Source: Hyphomicrobium sp. NDB2Meth4 (GTDB taxonomy: Bacteria > Pseudomonadota > Alphaproteobacteria > Rhizobiales > Hyphomicrobiaceae). From it: a stretch of 64,000 nt of DNA. Shown here piece after piece: positions 54,306 through 62,552 of the stretch; positions within the stretch are counted from its first letter, which is position 1, and each line of letters opens with the position of its first letter. The stretch is from the NCBI RefSeq assembly GCF_900117445.1, contig NZ_FPEJ01000001.1, forward strand, positions 1,168,501 to 1,232,500, written 5' to 3'. The notes beneath the pieces are model-generated. The model saw nothing but the letters and a program-made list of their open reading frames with translations. It was not told the origin of the DNA and did not search any database. A program made the position numbers and the translations under genes.

Positions 54306-56222
54306 CTACGCATCTGCAGCGTCGGCTGCGTCAACATTCGCACGTTCGTACGCATCGCTTGCGAGCAGCCATTGCTCTTCCGCATCGCTCAAACGCTTCG
54401 CAAGTTGCCCGCGCTCGATCGCAGTGTTCTGCGCGCGCTGCGGATCCTTCGCATAGAGTTGCGGATCGGCGAGCAGCTGATCGAGACGCGCGATTTCCGC
54501 GCTCAGTTTTTCGACGGATTTCTCAGCCGCTTGCATCGCTTTCTTCAGCGGCGCGAGTTGTGCGCGCCGATCAGCCGCAGCGCGCCGTTGGTCCGCGCGA
54601 CTGTCGCGCGAGGCTTCCGCTTTCGCGCCGCCATTGCGCGCACGCGTTGCCGAACCGCGTTCGGCAAGCAGGTCGGCGCGATATGAATCCATATCGCCAT
54701 CGTAGGATTTCACCGTACCGCCGCGCACGATCCACAGCCGATCTGCCGACGCTTCGATGAGATGCCGGTCGTGGCTGATCAGGATGACCGCGCCTTCGTA
54801 TTCGGTCAGCGCGTGCACCAGCGCCTCGCGGCTGTCGACGTCGAGATGGTTCGTCGGCTCGTCGAGAATGAGCAGATGCGGCGCATGGAACGCCGCGAGC
54901 GCCAGCAGCAGCCGCGCCTTCTCGCCGCCCGACAGGTTGGAGCACTTGGTGTCCGCCTTGTCGGCCGAAAACCCGTACGTGCCAAGCCGCGTGCGCCGCT
55001 GCGCTTCCGTCGCTTCCGGCATCAGCTCAACCATGTGATCGTACGGCGTCTTGCCGGGGTTCAGCTCGTCCAGCTGATGCTGCGCGAAATAACCAACGTC
55101 CACCCGCTTCGCCCCGAACGCATTGCCCGACAATGGGTTCAGCTTGCCCGCGATCAGCTTTGCAAAGGTCGACTTGCCGTTGCCGTTCTGGCCCAGCAGC
55201 GCAATGCGATCGTCCTGATCGATCCGCAGGTTGATGCCTGTCAGCACCGGTGCCCCCGGCGCATACCCGACCGACACGTCCTCGAAGCGCATCAGCGGGC
55301 TCGCCAGCGCCTTCGCCGGGTTCGGCAGGTAGAACGGCTTCACCCGCTCATCCACCTGCGCCGCGATCGGCTGCATCTTCGCCAGCGCCTTGACGCGGCT
55401 CTGCGCCTGGGCCGCCTTGGTCGCCTTCGCTTTGAAGCGGTCGATGAACGCCTGGATGCGCCGCCGCTCCTCGTCCTGGTGCTTCTTGAGCTTCAGCTCC
55501 AGCCGCTGCTTTTCGCGTCGCGCTTCCTCGAAATCGTCATAGCCGCCCGAATAGAAGGTGAGCTTGCCACGGTCGAGATGCAGGATCGCCGTCACCGCGC
55601 GGTTGAGCAGGTCGCGGTCGTGGCTGACGATCAGCACTGTATGCGGGTAAGAGCGCAGGTACGTCTCCAGCCACATCGCGCCTTCGAGATCGAGATAGTT
55701 GGTCGGCTCGTCGAGCAGCAGAATTTCCGGCTCTAAGAACAGCACCGAGGCCAGCGCCACACGCATCCGCCAGCCGCCCGACAGCTCCCGGCACGCGCGC
55801 TGCTGCGCCACTTCGTCGAAGCCGAGGCCTGAGAGAATCTGCGCCGCCCGCGCCGGCGCCGAATGCGCGCCAATATCCGACAATCGCTCGTGGATTTCCG
55901 CGATGCGGTGCGCGTCGCTGGCGTGCTCTGCCTCGGCCAGCAGCTGCGCCCGCTCGGTATCGGCGGCCAGCACCGTGTCGATGATGCTCTCGTTCCCGCC
56001 CGGCGCCTCCTGCGCCACGTGGCCGATGCGCGTCGTGCGCGGCACCGTGATCGAGCCCATGTCCGGAGCAAGGTCGCCGGCGATGATTTTCAGCAGCGTC
56101 GTCTTGCCGGCGCCGTTACGGCCGACGAGGCCCACCTTGTGCCCGGTGGGAATGCCAGCCGTCGCCCCTTCGAATATGGGCCGGCCCTCAATGCGATAGC
56201 TGAGATCGTTGATGTGCAGCAT
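54306..56222 (-). CDS. ABC-F family ATPase
   Basis: A 638-residue soluble protein with two ABC ATPase domains. Domain 1 has GLVGRNGAGKTTLLKII, ELSGGWRMRVALA and LLLDEPTNYLD; domain 2 has LLGQNGNGKSTFAKLI, NLSGGEKARLLLA and LILDEPTNHLD. A linker (EEARREKQRLELKLKKHQDE) and a coiled-coil C-terminus follow. It is an Uup/EttA-type translation factor rather than a transporter. ATG 56222 is chosen; a GTG three codons upstream is possible. Confidence 0.93.
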   Translation of the reverse strand: MLHINDLSYRIEGRPIFEGATAGIPTGHKVGLVGRNGAGKTTLLKIIAGDLAPDMGSITVPRTTRIGHVAQEAPGGNESIIDTVLAADTERAQLLAEAEHASDAHRIAEIHERLSDIGAHSAPARAAQILSGLGFDEVAQQRACRELSGGWRMRVALASVLFLEPEILLLDEPTNYLDLEGAMWLETYLRSYPHTVLIVSHDRDLLNRAVTAILHLDRGKLTFYSGGYDDFEEARREKQRLELKLKKHQDEERRRIQAFIDRFKAKATKAAQAQSRVKALAKMQPIAAQVDERVKPFYLPNPAKALASPLMRFEDVSVGYAPGAPVLTGINLRIDQDDRIALLGQNGNGKSTFAKLIAGKLNPLSGNAFGAKRVDVGYFAQHQLDELNPGKTPYDHMVELMPEATEAQRRTRLGTYGFSADKADTKCSNLSGGEKARLLLALAAFHAPHLLILDEPTNHLDVDSREALVHALTEYEGAVILISHDRHLIEASADRLWIVRGGTVKSYDGDMDSYRADLLAERGSATRARNGGAKAEASRDSRADQRRAAADRRAQLAPLKKAMQAAEKSVEKLSAEIARLDQLLADPQLYAKDPQRAQNTAIERGQLAKRLSDAEEQWLLASDAYERANVDAADAADA

Positions 56223-56285
56223 GGCGAGCACATAGCCGCTCCGCCTCGCCGTGTCATCCTCGGGCCGGCGAACCGCCCGCCGCAG

Positions 56286-56636
56286 CTAGATGGCGATGCC
56301 GAACCGCTTCAAGATGGCCAGCATCAGGAAGTACGCTGCGACCGTCAGGCCGCACGATACGGCAAGGCTCGGCGCAAACGCCCAACCCGCTCGCAGCAGC
56401 AGCGGCATCGCGATGAACAGCACCAGGGAAGGCAATACCAGCCAGAAGATCCCCGCCGCCAGATCGGCAACCTTTCCCGTGTCGCCCGTATCGGCATAGA
56501 GCCAGATCATCGCCAGCACCGACGTCAGCGGGATCGACGCCAGCACGGCCCCCAGCAACGAGGACCGCTTCGCCGCCTCCGCGATCGCCACCACCAGAAT
56601 GGCGGTAATGGCGATCTTCGTGGCGGTCGCGAGCAT
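56286..56636 (-). CDS. DUF3147 membrane protein
   Basis: A 116-residue protein with four membrane segments (IAITAILVVAIAEAA, LLGAVLASIPLTSVLAMIWLY, FWLVLPSLVLFIAMPLLL, LAVSCGLTVAAYFLMLAIL). The pattern matches DUF3147, whose function is not known. It lies downstream of the GYF-domain gene and upstream of the ABC-F gene on the same strand. Confidence 0.78.
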   Translation of the reverse strand: MLATATKIAITAILVVAIAEAAKRSSLLGAVLASIPLTSVLAMIWLYADTGDTGKVADLAAGIFWLVLPSLVLFIAMPLLLRAGWAFAPSLAVSCGLTVAAYFLMLAILKRFGIAI

Positions 56637-56642
56637 CTCCGC

Positions 56643-57836
56643 TTATCCCGAAACGACTGGCTTCAGCGTTTCGACCAACAGACGCTCCTGCGTGCCCTGG
56701 TCGGCGATGGACAGATGCGCGGCGAACCAGTCCTGCACCATCTGGCACACGCGCTCCGGCGGCTCGCGCGACAGCAGCGACGGGTTCGAGAAGACCTGCA
56801 GGTCCTGCTCCTTCCAGCCCAGCTTGCCCAGCTCCTGCACCAGAACGTCGTAGTCTTCCTTAACCGCCCGGTCGTGCGGCGAGGGCGATTTGCGCCCGTC
56901 GGCAATAGCTTCGAAGATGGCCGCGATCTGCGTCTGCACCGCCGCGCCCTGCTCGGGCGATTGCAGCACCTCGAGCACCGCCGGTGCAGTCTCGCCCTGC
57001 GAGATGAAGCCGTAGCAAGCCCCCACGCTCTTGGTCGACAACGACTTGAGATTGGCGAGGAACGCGGAAGCCACGTCCTTCAGCCGCGGTGTGCTGGCCG
57101 ACAGCGCCTCGTTGGCATGCTGGCGGCGCAACGCCACCAGCGCCTCGGCGAGGTGCTTGTTGACGGCGTCCTGCGGCTGGTTTTGCGCTGAAAGGGTCGC
57201 GGCCTGACGAAGCTGGTCGTTGTACCAGTCGGGGAACTCGCGCTTCACAACGCTCCAGGCCGGCAATTGCTCGAACTTGCCGTCGAGTTGGCTTGCGCCC
57301 GCAGCGACATCGGCCTGAGCGACACTCGGCGCCGGGGGAGGCGTGGAGCTATCGGCTGGCGCCGACACGGTCGGCACCTGCTCACCTTCGCGCGACGCGC
57401 TGAGCTTGTCCTGCACCATGTTGAGGGCGCCGCTCTGCCAGGCGAACCATCCGCCGCCGCCGATCAGGGCCAGCAGCACCGCTACCAACGCAAAGCGCTT
57501 GATACGCGAGCCGCCGCCGCCATCGGCATGGTCGGACACGCGAATGCGGTCGGGCTCGAATGACGGCTGGGCCGCTGGTCCGGCGAGACCGCGGGCCGGT
57601 CCTCCCTGCGCGCCCTGTGCCGCGGGGCGTGGCGGCGCAGCAGGGGGCGGAGGCTGTTGAAAGGGAAATACCGCCGGAGCTGGACGCCAATCGGCAAACC
57701 CGGGACGCCAGATGAGATCGGTCGGTTTTAGATGTCCTTGCGCGACGAATGTGCGCATTTCGGCGTCGGAAAGCGGGCCGTGCTGCTTGCCCTCACGCGC
57801 GATGTACCACTGGATGTCAGCCTGCTGGCCAGTCAT
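56643..57836 (-). CDS. GYF-domain membrane protein
   Basis: A 397-residue protein. An N-terminal GYF_2 (DUF4339) domain is at residues 6-60: IQWYIAREGKQHGPLSDAEM and WRPGFADWRPAPAVF. A Pro/Ala-rich linker and one membrane helix follow (FALVAVLLALIGGGGWFAWQ, about 112-131), then a helical C-terminal domain with four Cys-containing or conserved Gly stretches (VGACYGFISQGETAPAVL). The family role is protein-protein contact through proline-rich partners. Six bases separate it from the DUF3147 gene, so they are likely one operon. Confidence 0.8.
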   Translation of the reverse strand: MTGQQADIQWYIAREGKQHGPLSDAEMRTFVAQGHLKPTDLIWRPGFADWRPAPAVFPFQQPPPPAAPPRPAAQGAQGGPARGLAGPAAQPSFEPDRIRVSDHADGGGGSRIKRFALVAVLLALIGGGGWFAWQSGALNMVQDKLSASREGEQVPTVSAPADSSTPPPAPSVAQADVAAGASQLDGKFEQLPAWSVVKREFPDWYNDQLRQAATLSAQNQPQDAVNKHLAEALVALRRQHANEALSASTPRLKDVASAFLANLKSLSTKSVGACYGFISQGETAPAVLEVLQSPEQGAAVQTQIAAIFEAIADGRKSPSPHDRAVKEDYDVLVQELGKLGWKEQDLQVFSNPSLLSREPPERVCQMVQDWFAAHLSIADQGTQERLLVETLKPVVSG

Positions 57837-58062
57837 GGAGATCTCGTATCAAGAAGGGAAACTGACGCAACGTCTAATGCTCAGCCCCTGGCCTATGCTG
57901 GCCTTTTCGCATGGCACCAATGTGGTTCGATGCACCCTGCTTCGTCAATTGGCCGCACCAATGGCTTGTCGGTTCGTCCACCGCAGCATTGCTGCGCCGC
58001 CGCGCCCCGGCTATAAGGCGCCGCAATTCAATAAAAATCCAACCCCTTAAAGAGGTCGAGGG

Positions 58063-58485
58063 ATGTCCATCGAGCGAACGTTTTCTATTATCAAACCGGA
58101 TGCTACCGCACGTAACCTGACGGGCGAAATCAACGCAGCCATCGAAAAGGCCGGCCTGCGCATTGTTGGCCAGAAGCGCGTGCGCTGGACCAAAACTCAG
58201 GCCAAGGAATTCTACGCCGAGCACAAGGCCCGCCCCTTCTTCGGCGAGCTGGTCGAGTTCATGACCTCCGGCCCGATCGTTGTTCAGGTTCTCGAAGGCG
58301 AGGACGCCGTTGCCACCTATCGCGCTCTCATGGGTGCGACGGATCCGGCAGAGGCCAAGCGCGGCACCATCCGCAAGCGCTTTGCCGAATCCAAGGGCGC
58401 CAACTCGGTCCACGGGTCCGATAGCGCCGCTTCTGCCAAGCGCGAGATTGCATTGAACTTCACGACGAAGGAAATTGTCGGCTAA
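58063..58485 (+). CDS. ndk: Nucleoside diphosphate kinase
   Basis: A 140-residue enzyme that transfers phosphate between nucleotides. The N-terminus is [18 protein letters not shown], and the active-site His lies in NSVHGSDS. All standard motifs are visible and the length is typical. A short hairpin (GACCGCG / CGCGGTC) follows the stop. Confidence 0.97.
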   Translation: MSIERTFSIIKPDATARNLTGEINAAIEKAGLRIVGQKRVRWTKTQAKEFYAEHKARPFFGELVEFMTSGPIVVQVLEGEDAVATYRALMGATDPAEAKRGTIRKRFAESKGANSVHGSDSAASAKREIALNFTTKEIVG

Positions 58486-58527
58486 CGACCGCGTACCAAC
58501 GCGCGGTCCAGGGGGGACTAACTCCTA

Positions 58528-59052
58528 ATGGCGCGCGTCCGGCTTTATGTTGCCACCAGTCTTGACGGTTTCATCGCCGACCGCGAGGGGAGCGTGGACT
58601 GGCTGGCGCCATACGACGCGCGCCTCTACGGCTACGACAAATTCATAGACGAGGTCGGCGCCCTGATCATGGGGCGCCGCACCTTCGAGCTGATCTCCGC
58701 CATTGGCGAAGATTGGCCTTATGCCGGTAAGCCGGTCTACGTTCTCACATCGAGCTCCCTAGGCGACCTCCCCGAAGGGGTCACCACCACGACGCGCGGC
58801 ATCCGCGCGGCGCTACAGCTCGCCCGCGAGAAGACGCGCAACGACATCTGGATCGTCGGCGGCGCCGTCACCATGCAGTCGGCGCTAGAGGAAGGGCTCG
58901 CCGACATGGTCGAGATCTTCCTGGTCCCGGTTCTGCTCGGCGCCGGCCTCAACCTGTTGAATGATCTGACGATCCGCCCGACGCTCACCTTCGACGGCAT
59001 CGAGGCCTTCCCCGACGGCGTCGTCAAGCTCCGCTACCTCGTCCCCCGCTAG
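58528..59052 (+). CDS. RibD C-terminal/dihydrofolate reductase-like protein
   Basis: A 174-residue protein of the DHFR-like reductase group (RibD_C family). LYVATSLDGFIADREGSVDWL at the start, ALIMGRRTFELISAIGEDWPY in the middle, and IWIVGGAVTMQSALEEGLADM are characteristic. The substrate is not known. It lies downstream of ndk, and repeats follow it. Confidence 0.85.
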   Translation: MARVRLYVATSLDGFIADREGSVDWLAPYDARLYGYDKFIDEVGALIMGRRTFELISAIGEDWPYAGKPVYVLTSSSLGDLPEGVTTTTRGIRAALQLAREKTRNDIWIVGGAVTMQSALEEGLADMVEIFLVPVLLGAGLNLLNDLTIRPTLTFDGIEAFPDGVVKLRYLVPR

Positions 59053-59058
59053 CGCTCC

Positions 59059-59102
59059 GATCGCCCGAGCGCCTATCAGCGAGGGCGTGAATCGGCAGCG
59101 CA
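59059..59102. repeat. Dispersed repeat block shared with locus A
   Basis: A block of about 44 bases nearly identical to 1797-1840 (three mismatches). It lies seven bases after the RibD-like stop, in front of the triple-hairpin array at 59193. Confidence 0.75.
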
Positions 59103-59192
59103 CGTAGCCGCTCCGATCACGGGGGAGGGTCGGGGAGGGGGCCTGTCATCCTCGGCTTCATGCCGATGATCGAGCGCACCAAATCTTCCGGC

Positions 59193-59580
59193 GCTCGCCG
59201 CACACAAAGCCGCTCTCAGCTTATGTCGCTCTGAAAAAGAGCGCCGCGCAGCGGCCAGGGCGCAAGGCGCCCCGCGCCTAAGGCGCGGCGATCAATGCGC
59301 GCACCGCTCGCCGCACACAAAGCCGCTCTCAGCTTATGTCGCTCTGAAAAAGAGCGCCGCGCAGCGGCCAGGGCGCAAGGCGCCCCGCGCCTAAGGCGCG
59401 GCTATCAACGCGCACGGCGCTCGCCGCACACAAAGCCGCTCTCAGCTCATGTCGCTCTGAAAAAGAGCGCCGCGCAGCGGCAAGGTGCCAAGGGCGCCCG
59501 GCGCGAGCGCCGGCCATCAGCTTGCGCGACCTCCGCCGCATGCAAGGCTGATTTCCGCTCGTGTCACTCAAGCAAGAGCG
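59193..59580. repeat. Dispersed triple-hairpin repeat, locus D (tandem, period 113)
   Basis: Three units begin at 59193, 59306 and 59419, with a diverged partial fourth from about 59531. Hairpins per unit are GCCGC-GCA-GCGGC, GGGCGC-AAG-GCGCCC and CCGCGCC-TAA-GGCGCGG; the third unit replaces the last two with GGTGCC-AAG-GGCGCC and CCGGCG-CGAG-CGCCGG. It fills most of the 534-base gap between convergent genes. The stretch 59103-59192 adds a further hairpin related to the R3 type (TCGGC-TTCAT-GCCGA). Confidence 0.9.
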
Positions 59581-59586
59581 TGTCAG

Positions 59587-59940
59587 CTACTTCTTGAGAC
59601 TTATAATATACGCGGCGACGTCGCCGATCTCTTCGCGCGTCAGCTGGATCTGCGGCATCGGCGGATGCGGGATGACGATCGCGCCGGCGATCGACTTCAC
59701 CGTCTGATCCGGCACGTTGGCGATCTGCTCGAAACTCGGCACGTCAGAGGAAACCGACGCGCCCGCAGCTTCTGCGCCGACGATATGACAGCCAACGCAG
59801 AGCTTTTCGGCGATAGCCTTTCCGGTCTTGGCGTCCGGATGAATCTGCGCGACCGCCGCTCCGGCGAGCGCCAGCGTGATGACTGCAATACCCGAAACAG
59901 CAAGAGAGCGCGGAGAGATCATGCGGGCAAGGAGGAGCAT
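59587..59940 (-). CDS. Small c-type cytochrome
   Basis: A 117-residue exported protein with a hydrophobic signal (VSGIAVITLALAGAAVAQ). The heme-binding motif is CVGCH, and the distal Met lies in PHPPMPQIQLTREEIGD. Class I cytochrome c fold is likely, and electron transfer in the periplasm is the probable role. The partner is unknown. An alternative ATG is at 59922. It is followed by the repeat array. Confidence 0.87.
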   Translation of the reverse strand: MLLLARMISPRSLAVSGIAVITLALAGAAVAQIHPDAKTGKAIAEKLCVGCHIVGAEAAGASVSSDVPSFEQIANVPDQTVKSIAGAIVIPHPPMPQIQLTREEIGDVAAYIISLKK

Positions 59941-60062
59941 CTGAAGGTTTCGCCTTTCTGTCCATTGACGGGAGCTGCAACTCGGTTCTGCTCCCTTACC
60001 CCCACACTAGCCCAATGCGGCGGCAGCCGGTTGACTAAGATCAGCGACAGCGCTTCAGGCAC

Positions 60063-60100
60063 AAAAAAAGCGCCGCTCGATTGGCGGCGCTTTTTTTCTT
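60063..60100. terminator. Bidirectional terminator between cytochrome c and P450
   Basis: A 13-bp stem, A-run plus AGCGCCGC against GCGGCGCT plus T-run, with a seven-base loop. It is 59 bases past the P450 stop on the minus strand. Confidence 0.88.
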
Positions 60101-60158
60101 GTCCGTTGTTGTCGGAAGGCAGAGGCCGGCACACCCAGCCCCGCAGCACAATAAGTCC

Positions 60159-61559
60159 TTAGCTCAGCTCGCGGATCTTGAACTTGAGCCCGCCCTTCGG
60201 CGTCAGCGTCACCGTCGCGTTGATGCCGGCCGGATCGTTGCCGACGTACTCGGGACGGAAGCGCCGCAGCAGCAGCGATAGCGCCAGCGTGTTCTCCACC
60301 TGGCTCATGGCGCCGCCGATGCAAGACCGCTTGCCGCCGCCGAACGGCAGGTAGGAATACTTCACCTGCTTCTTGGCAGCGCCCGCCATCCAGCGCTCGG
60401 GCCGGAACTCTTCCGGGCTCTCCCAGAAGCGCGGATTGTGATGTGCGCCATATGAGAACAGCACCACGCGGTCGCCGGGTCGGATCTCCTTGCCGCCGAT
60501 CACGTCGTGCTCGTTGGCGACACGGATCAGGCCCCAGACCGGAGGATAGATGCGCATCGTTTCCTGGATGAGCGCGCGGGTATAGGCGAGGGCCGAATAG
60601 TCGGCGGCGGTCGGCTCGCGATCGCCGTAGACTTCCTCGCCTTCCTTGCGGATGCGCTCCGCCATTTCGGGATGGCGCGCGGTCTCATAGAGCGCCCACG
60701 CCAGTGTCAGCGCCGTCGTTTCGGTACCGGCCCACAGATACTGCTTGATCTCGTCGATCGCCTGCTGCTGGTCGAATTCCGGCACGTTCGGATCGGCGAC
60801 GACGGCCTCGATCATCTTCAAGAGGGTGCGCTCGCGCTCTTCACGCGGGTCGGCGGCGAGCAGCGAAGGCGGCACGGCAGCCCAGGCCTCCATCGCCTTG
60901 GCGGCGTCCTCTTCGGTGATCTCGAAGATCTCGCCAGCCTGCTTCTTGAGGCGGATCTCCTTGTGGTTCATCACGTCGGTATAGGTCTTCACGCACTTGA
61001 ACACGAAGTGCGGATTGAACGGCATGTCGCGGTCGAACAGCGCCTTGCAGATCATGTCTGCAGCGAGCGTCCAGGTCTGCTCCACCATTTCGATGGTCTC
61101 GCCGGACTTTGCCACATCCGACCAGATGTCCATCTTCGTGCGGATCGCCGCCAGGAAGTAGGGGATGTACTCGGCGAACATATCCGGGTGGAACGCCGGC
61201 TGCTGCGGCATGCGGATCTTTTGCCAGAGCGCGCCGTCGTTGGTGATCATCGACTTGCCGAAGATCGGCTTCAGTCCGTCGAAGTATTTGATGTAAGCGT
61301 CGGCCTTGGTGACCAGCACGTGCTTGAAGTCTTCCGGCTCCGACAAGAGCACGATGCGCTGGTTGGCGAGGTTGATCGGAATGACCGGCCCGTAGCGCTC
61401 CGCCATCTGCATCAGGATGTGCAGCGGGTTATCGACGCCAGCCTTTAGAAGCGGCGACAGCTTGAACCAGACGCTAGATTCATCGCCCAGACCCTGCGCG
61501 TGGGCAGGTGCATCTGTTTCAGCAGCAGCAGCCGTCGGCTGCGTCGACATCACGGTCAT
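60159..61559 (-). CDS. Cytochrome P450
   Basis: A 466-residue heme monooxygenase. The heme-binding loop is FGGGKRSCIGGAM; the I-helix has WAGTETTALTLAWAL; the ExxR motif is ALIQETMRIYPPVWGLIR. The soluble, signal-free form is class I-like. The substrate is not apparent; fatty acid or terpenoid oxidation would be guesses. ATG 61559 follows GGGAGA at eight bases. No ferredoxin or reductase gene is adjacent. Confidence 0.93.
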   Translation of the reverse strand: MTVMSTQPTAAAAETDAPAHAQGLGDESSVWFKLSPLLKAGVDNPLHILMQMAERYGPVIPINLANQRIVLLSEPEDFKHVLVTKADAYIKYFDGLKPIFGKSMITNDGALWQKIRMPQQPAFHPDMFAEYIPYFLAAIRTKMDIWSDVAKSGETIEMVEQTWTLAADMICKALFDRDMPFNPHFVFKCVKTYTDVMNHKEIRLKKQAGEIFEITEEDAAKAMEAWAAVPPSLLAADPREERERTLLKMIEAVVADPNVPEFDQQQAIDEIKQYLWAGTETTALTLAWALYETARHPEMAERIRKEGEEVYGDREPTAADYSALAYTRALIQETMRIYPPVWGLIRVANEHDVIGGKEIRPGDRVVLFSYGAHHNPRFWESPEEFRPERWMAGAAKKQVKYSYLPFGGGKRSCIGGAMSQVENTLALSLLLRRFRPEYVGNDPAGINATVTLTPKGGLKFKIRELS

Positions 61560-61789
61560 GACGTGTCTCCCGGCGGAAAAGCCGCAAAGAATGAGCTTCT
61601 ATGCCTAATCCAGCCAACGGGTTGTAAACTGGGCGACGAAACGGGCCCGTGCAGAACCGCGCACGGATTAGAACCGTGCCCCCCAAGGCTCGCCGAGGAG
61701 TATCACCGGGCTGTCATAAGTGTCCATGCGACTGCACGTTTCCGCTTCATTTTGGCGCTAGACCGCTGATCTGCTGCAACGCCGAATGG

Positions 61790-62467
61790 TCAGCTCAACG
61801 GTGGCCAATACAATGAATTCATTTGGTTAATCTGGAATTGCCGGTAAGCCACCCTGTCGCCTTCGACCTTCGCCGCCCCCGATGCGACCATCGCCAGCGC
61901 GTGGGGATAAAGACGGTGCTCCGCCTCCAGGATTCGCGCCGCCAGGCTGTCTTCCGAGTCGCCGTCGAGCACCGGCACCGCCACCTGGGCGATGATGGGG
62001 CCTGAATCGAGCTCCGGCCGAACGAAATGCACCGTGCACCCGGCGATCTTCACGCCGTCCTCCAGCGCCCGCGCGTGCGTATGCAACCCCTTGTATGAGG
62101 GCAGCAGCGAGGGGTGGATGTTGATCATGGCATCGCGCCAGCCCTCGACGAAGCCCGCGGTCATTTTGCGCATGAAACCCGCGCACGCGACGATCTCGAC
62201 GCCATGCCCACGCAAGGCGCGGTCGAGTTCCACCTCGAACGCCTCGCGCGATGCAAACGCCTTGTGGTCGATCGCCTGGGTCGGAATGCCGAGCGCCTCC
62301 GCCCGGGCAAGGCCCGCAGCCTCGGGGCGATTGGAAATGACGCAGACGATCTCCGCCGGATAGTCGCCGGCCCGCGCGGCCTCGATCAGCGACACCATGT
62401 TGGAGCCGCGGCCAGAGATCAGGATGCCGACCCGCTTCTTATCCGGGCCCGATGACGTGGTGCTCAT
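61790..62467 (-). CDS. purN: Phosphoribosylglycinamide formyltransferase
   Basis: A 225-residue purine-pathway enzyme that transfers a formyl group from 10-formyl-THF to GAR. LISGRGSNMVSLIEAARAG is the substrate-binding start; NIHPSLLPSYKGLHTHARAL, with the catalytic His, and HFVRPELDSGPIIAQVAV follow. Its length is typical. In many alphaproteobacteria purM precedes purN; here the upstream gene is an autotransporter, so that linkage is broken or the order is different. Confidence 0.95.
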   Translation of the reverse strand: MSTTSSGPDKKRVGILISGRGSNMVSLIEAARAGDYPAEIVCVISNRPEAAGLARAEALGIPTQAIDHKAFASREAFEVELDRALRGHGVEIVACAGFMRKMTAGFVEGWRDAMINIHPSLLPSYKGLHTHARALEDGVKIAGCTVHFVRPELDSGPIIAQVAVPVLDGDSEDSLAARILEAEHRLYPHALAMVASGAAKVEGDRVAYRQFQINQMNSLYWPPLS

Positions 62468-62495
62468 TCGCGCCCATTAGCACGCCCGGGGCCGT

Positions 62496-62528
62496 CAGGC
62501 ATCCGGTGTCGGCGACCCCGGATGCCTG
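62496..62528 (-). terminator. Hairpin between autotransporter and purN
   Basis: CAGGCATCCGG (62496-62506) pairs with CCGGATGCCTG (62518-62528), an 11-bp perfect stem with no T-run. It lies 25 bases after the autotransporter stop. Confidence 0.5.
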
Positions 62529-62552
62529 GATGGTTATCGGTTCCCGACCGCG

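Noticed and set aside
59193-59580. CRISPR array
   Set aside because: Units repeat over their full 113 bp without unique spacers, and no cas genes are present.
59295-59597. Open frame over the locus D array
   Set aside because: Its translation (RSEKERRAAARAQGAP-like, repeated) is read from the repeat units and has no gene signals.
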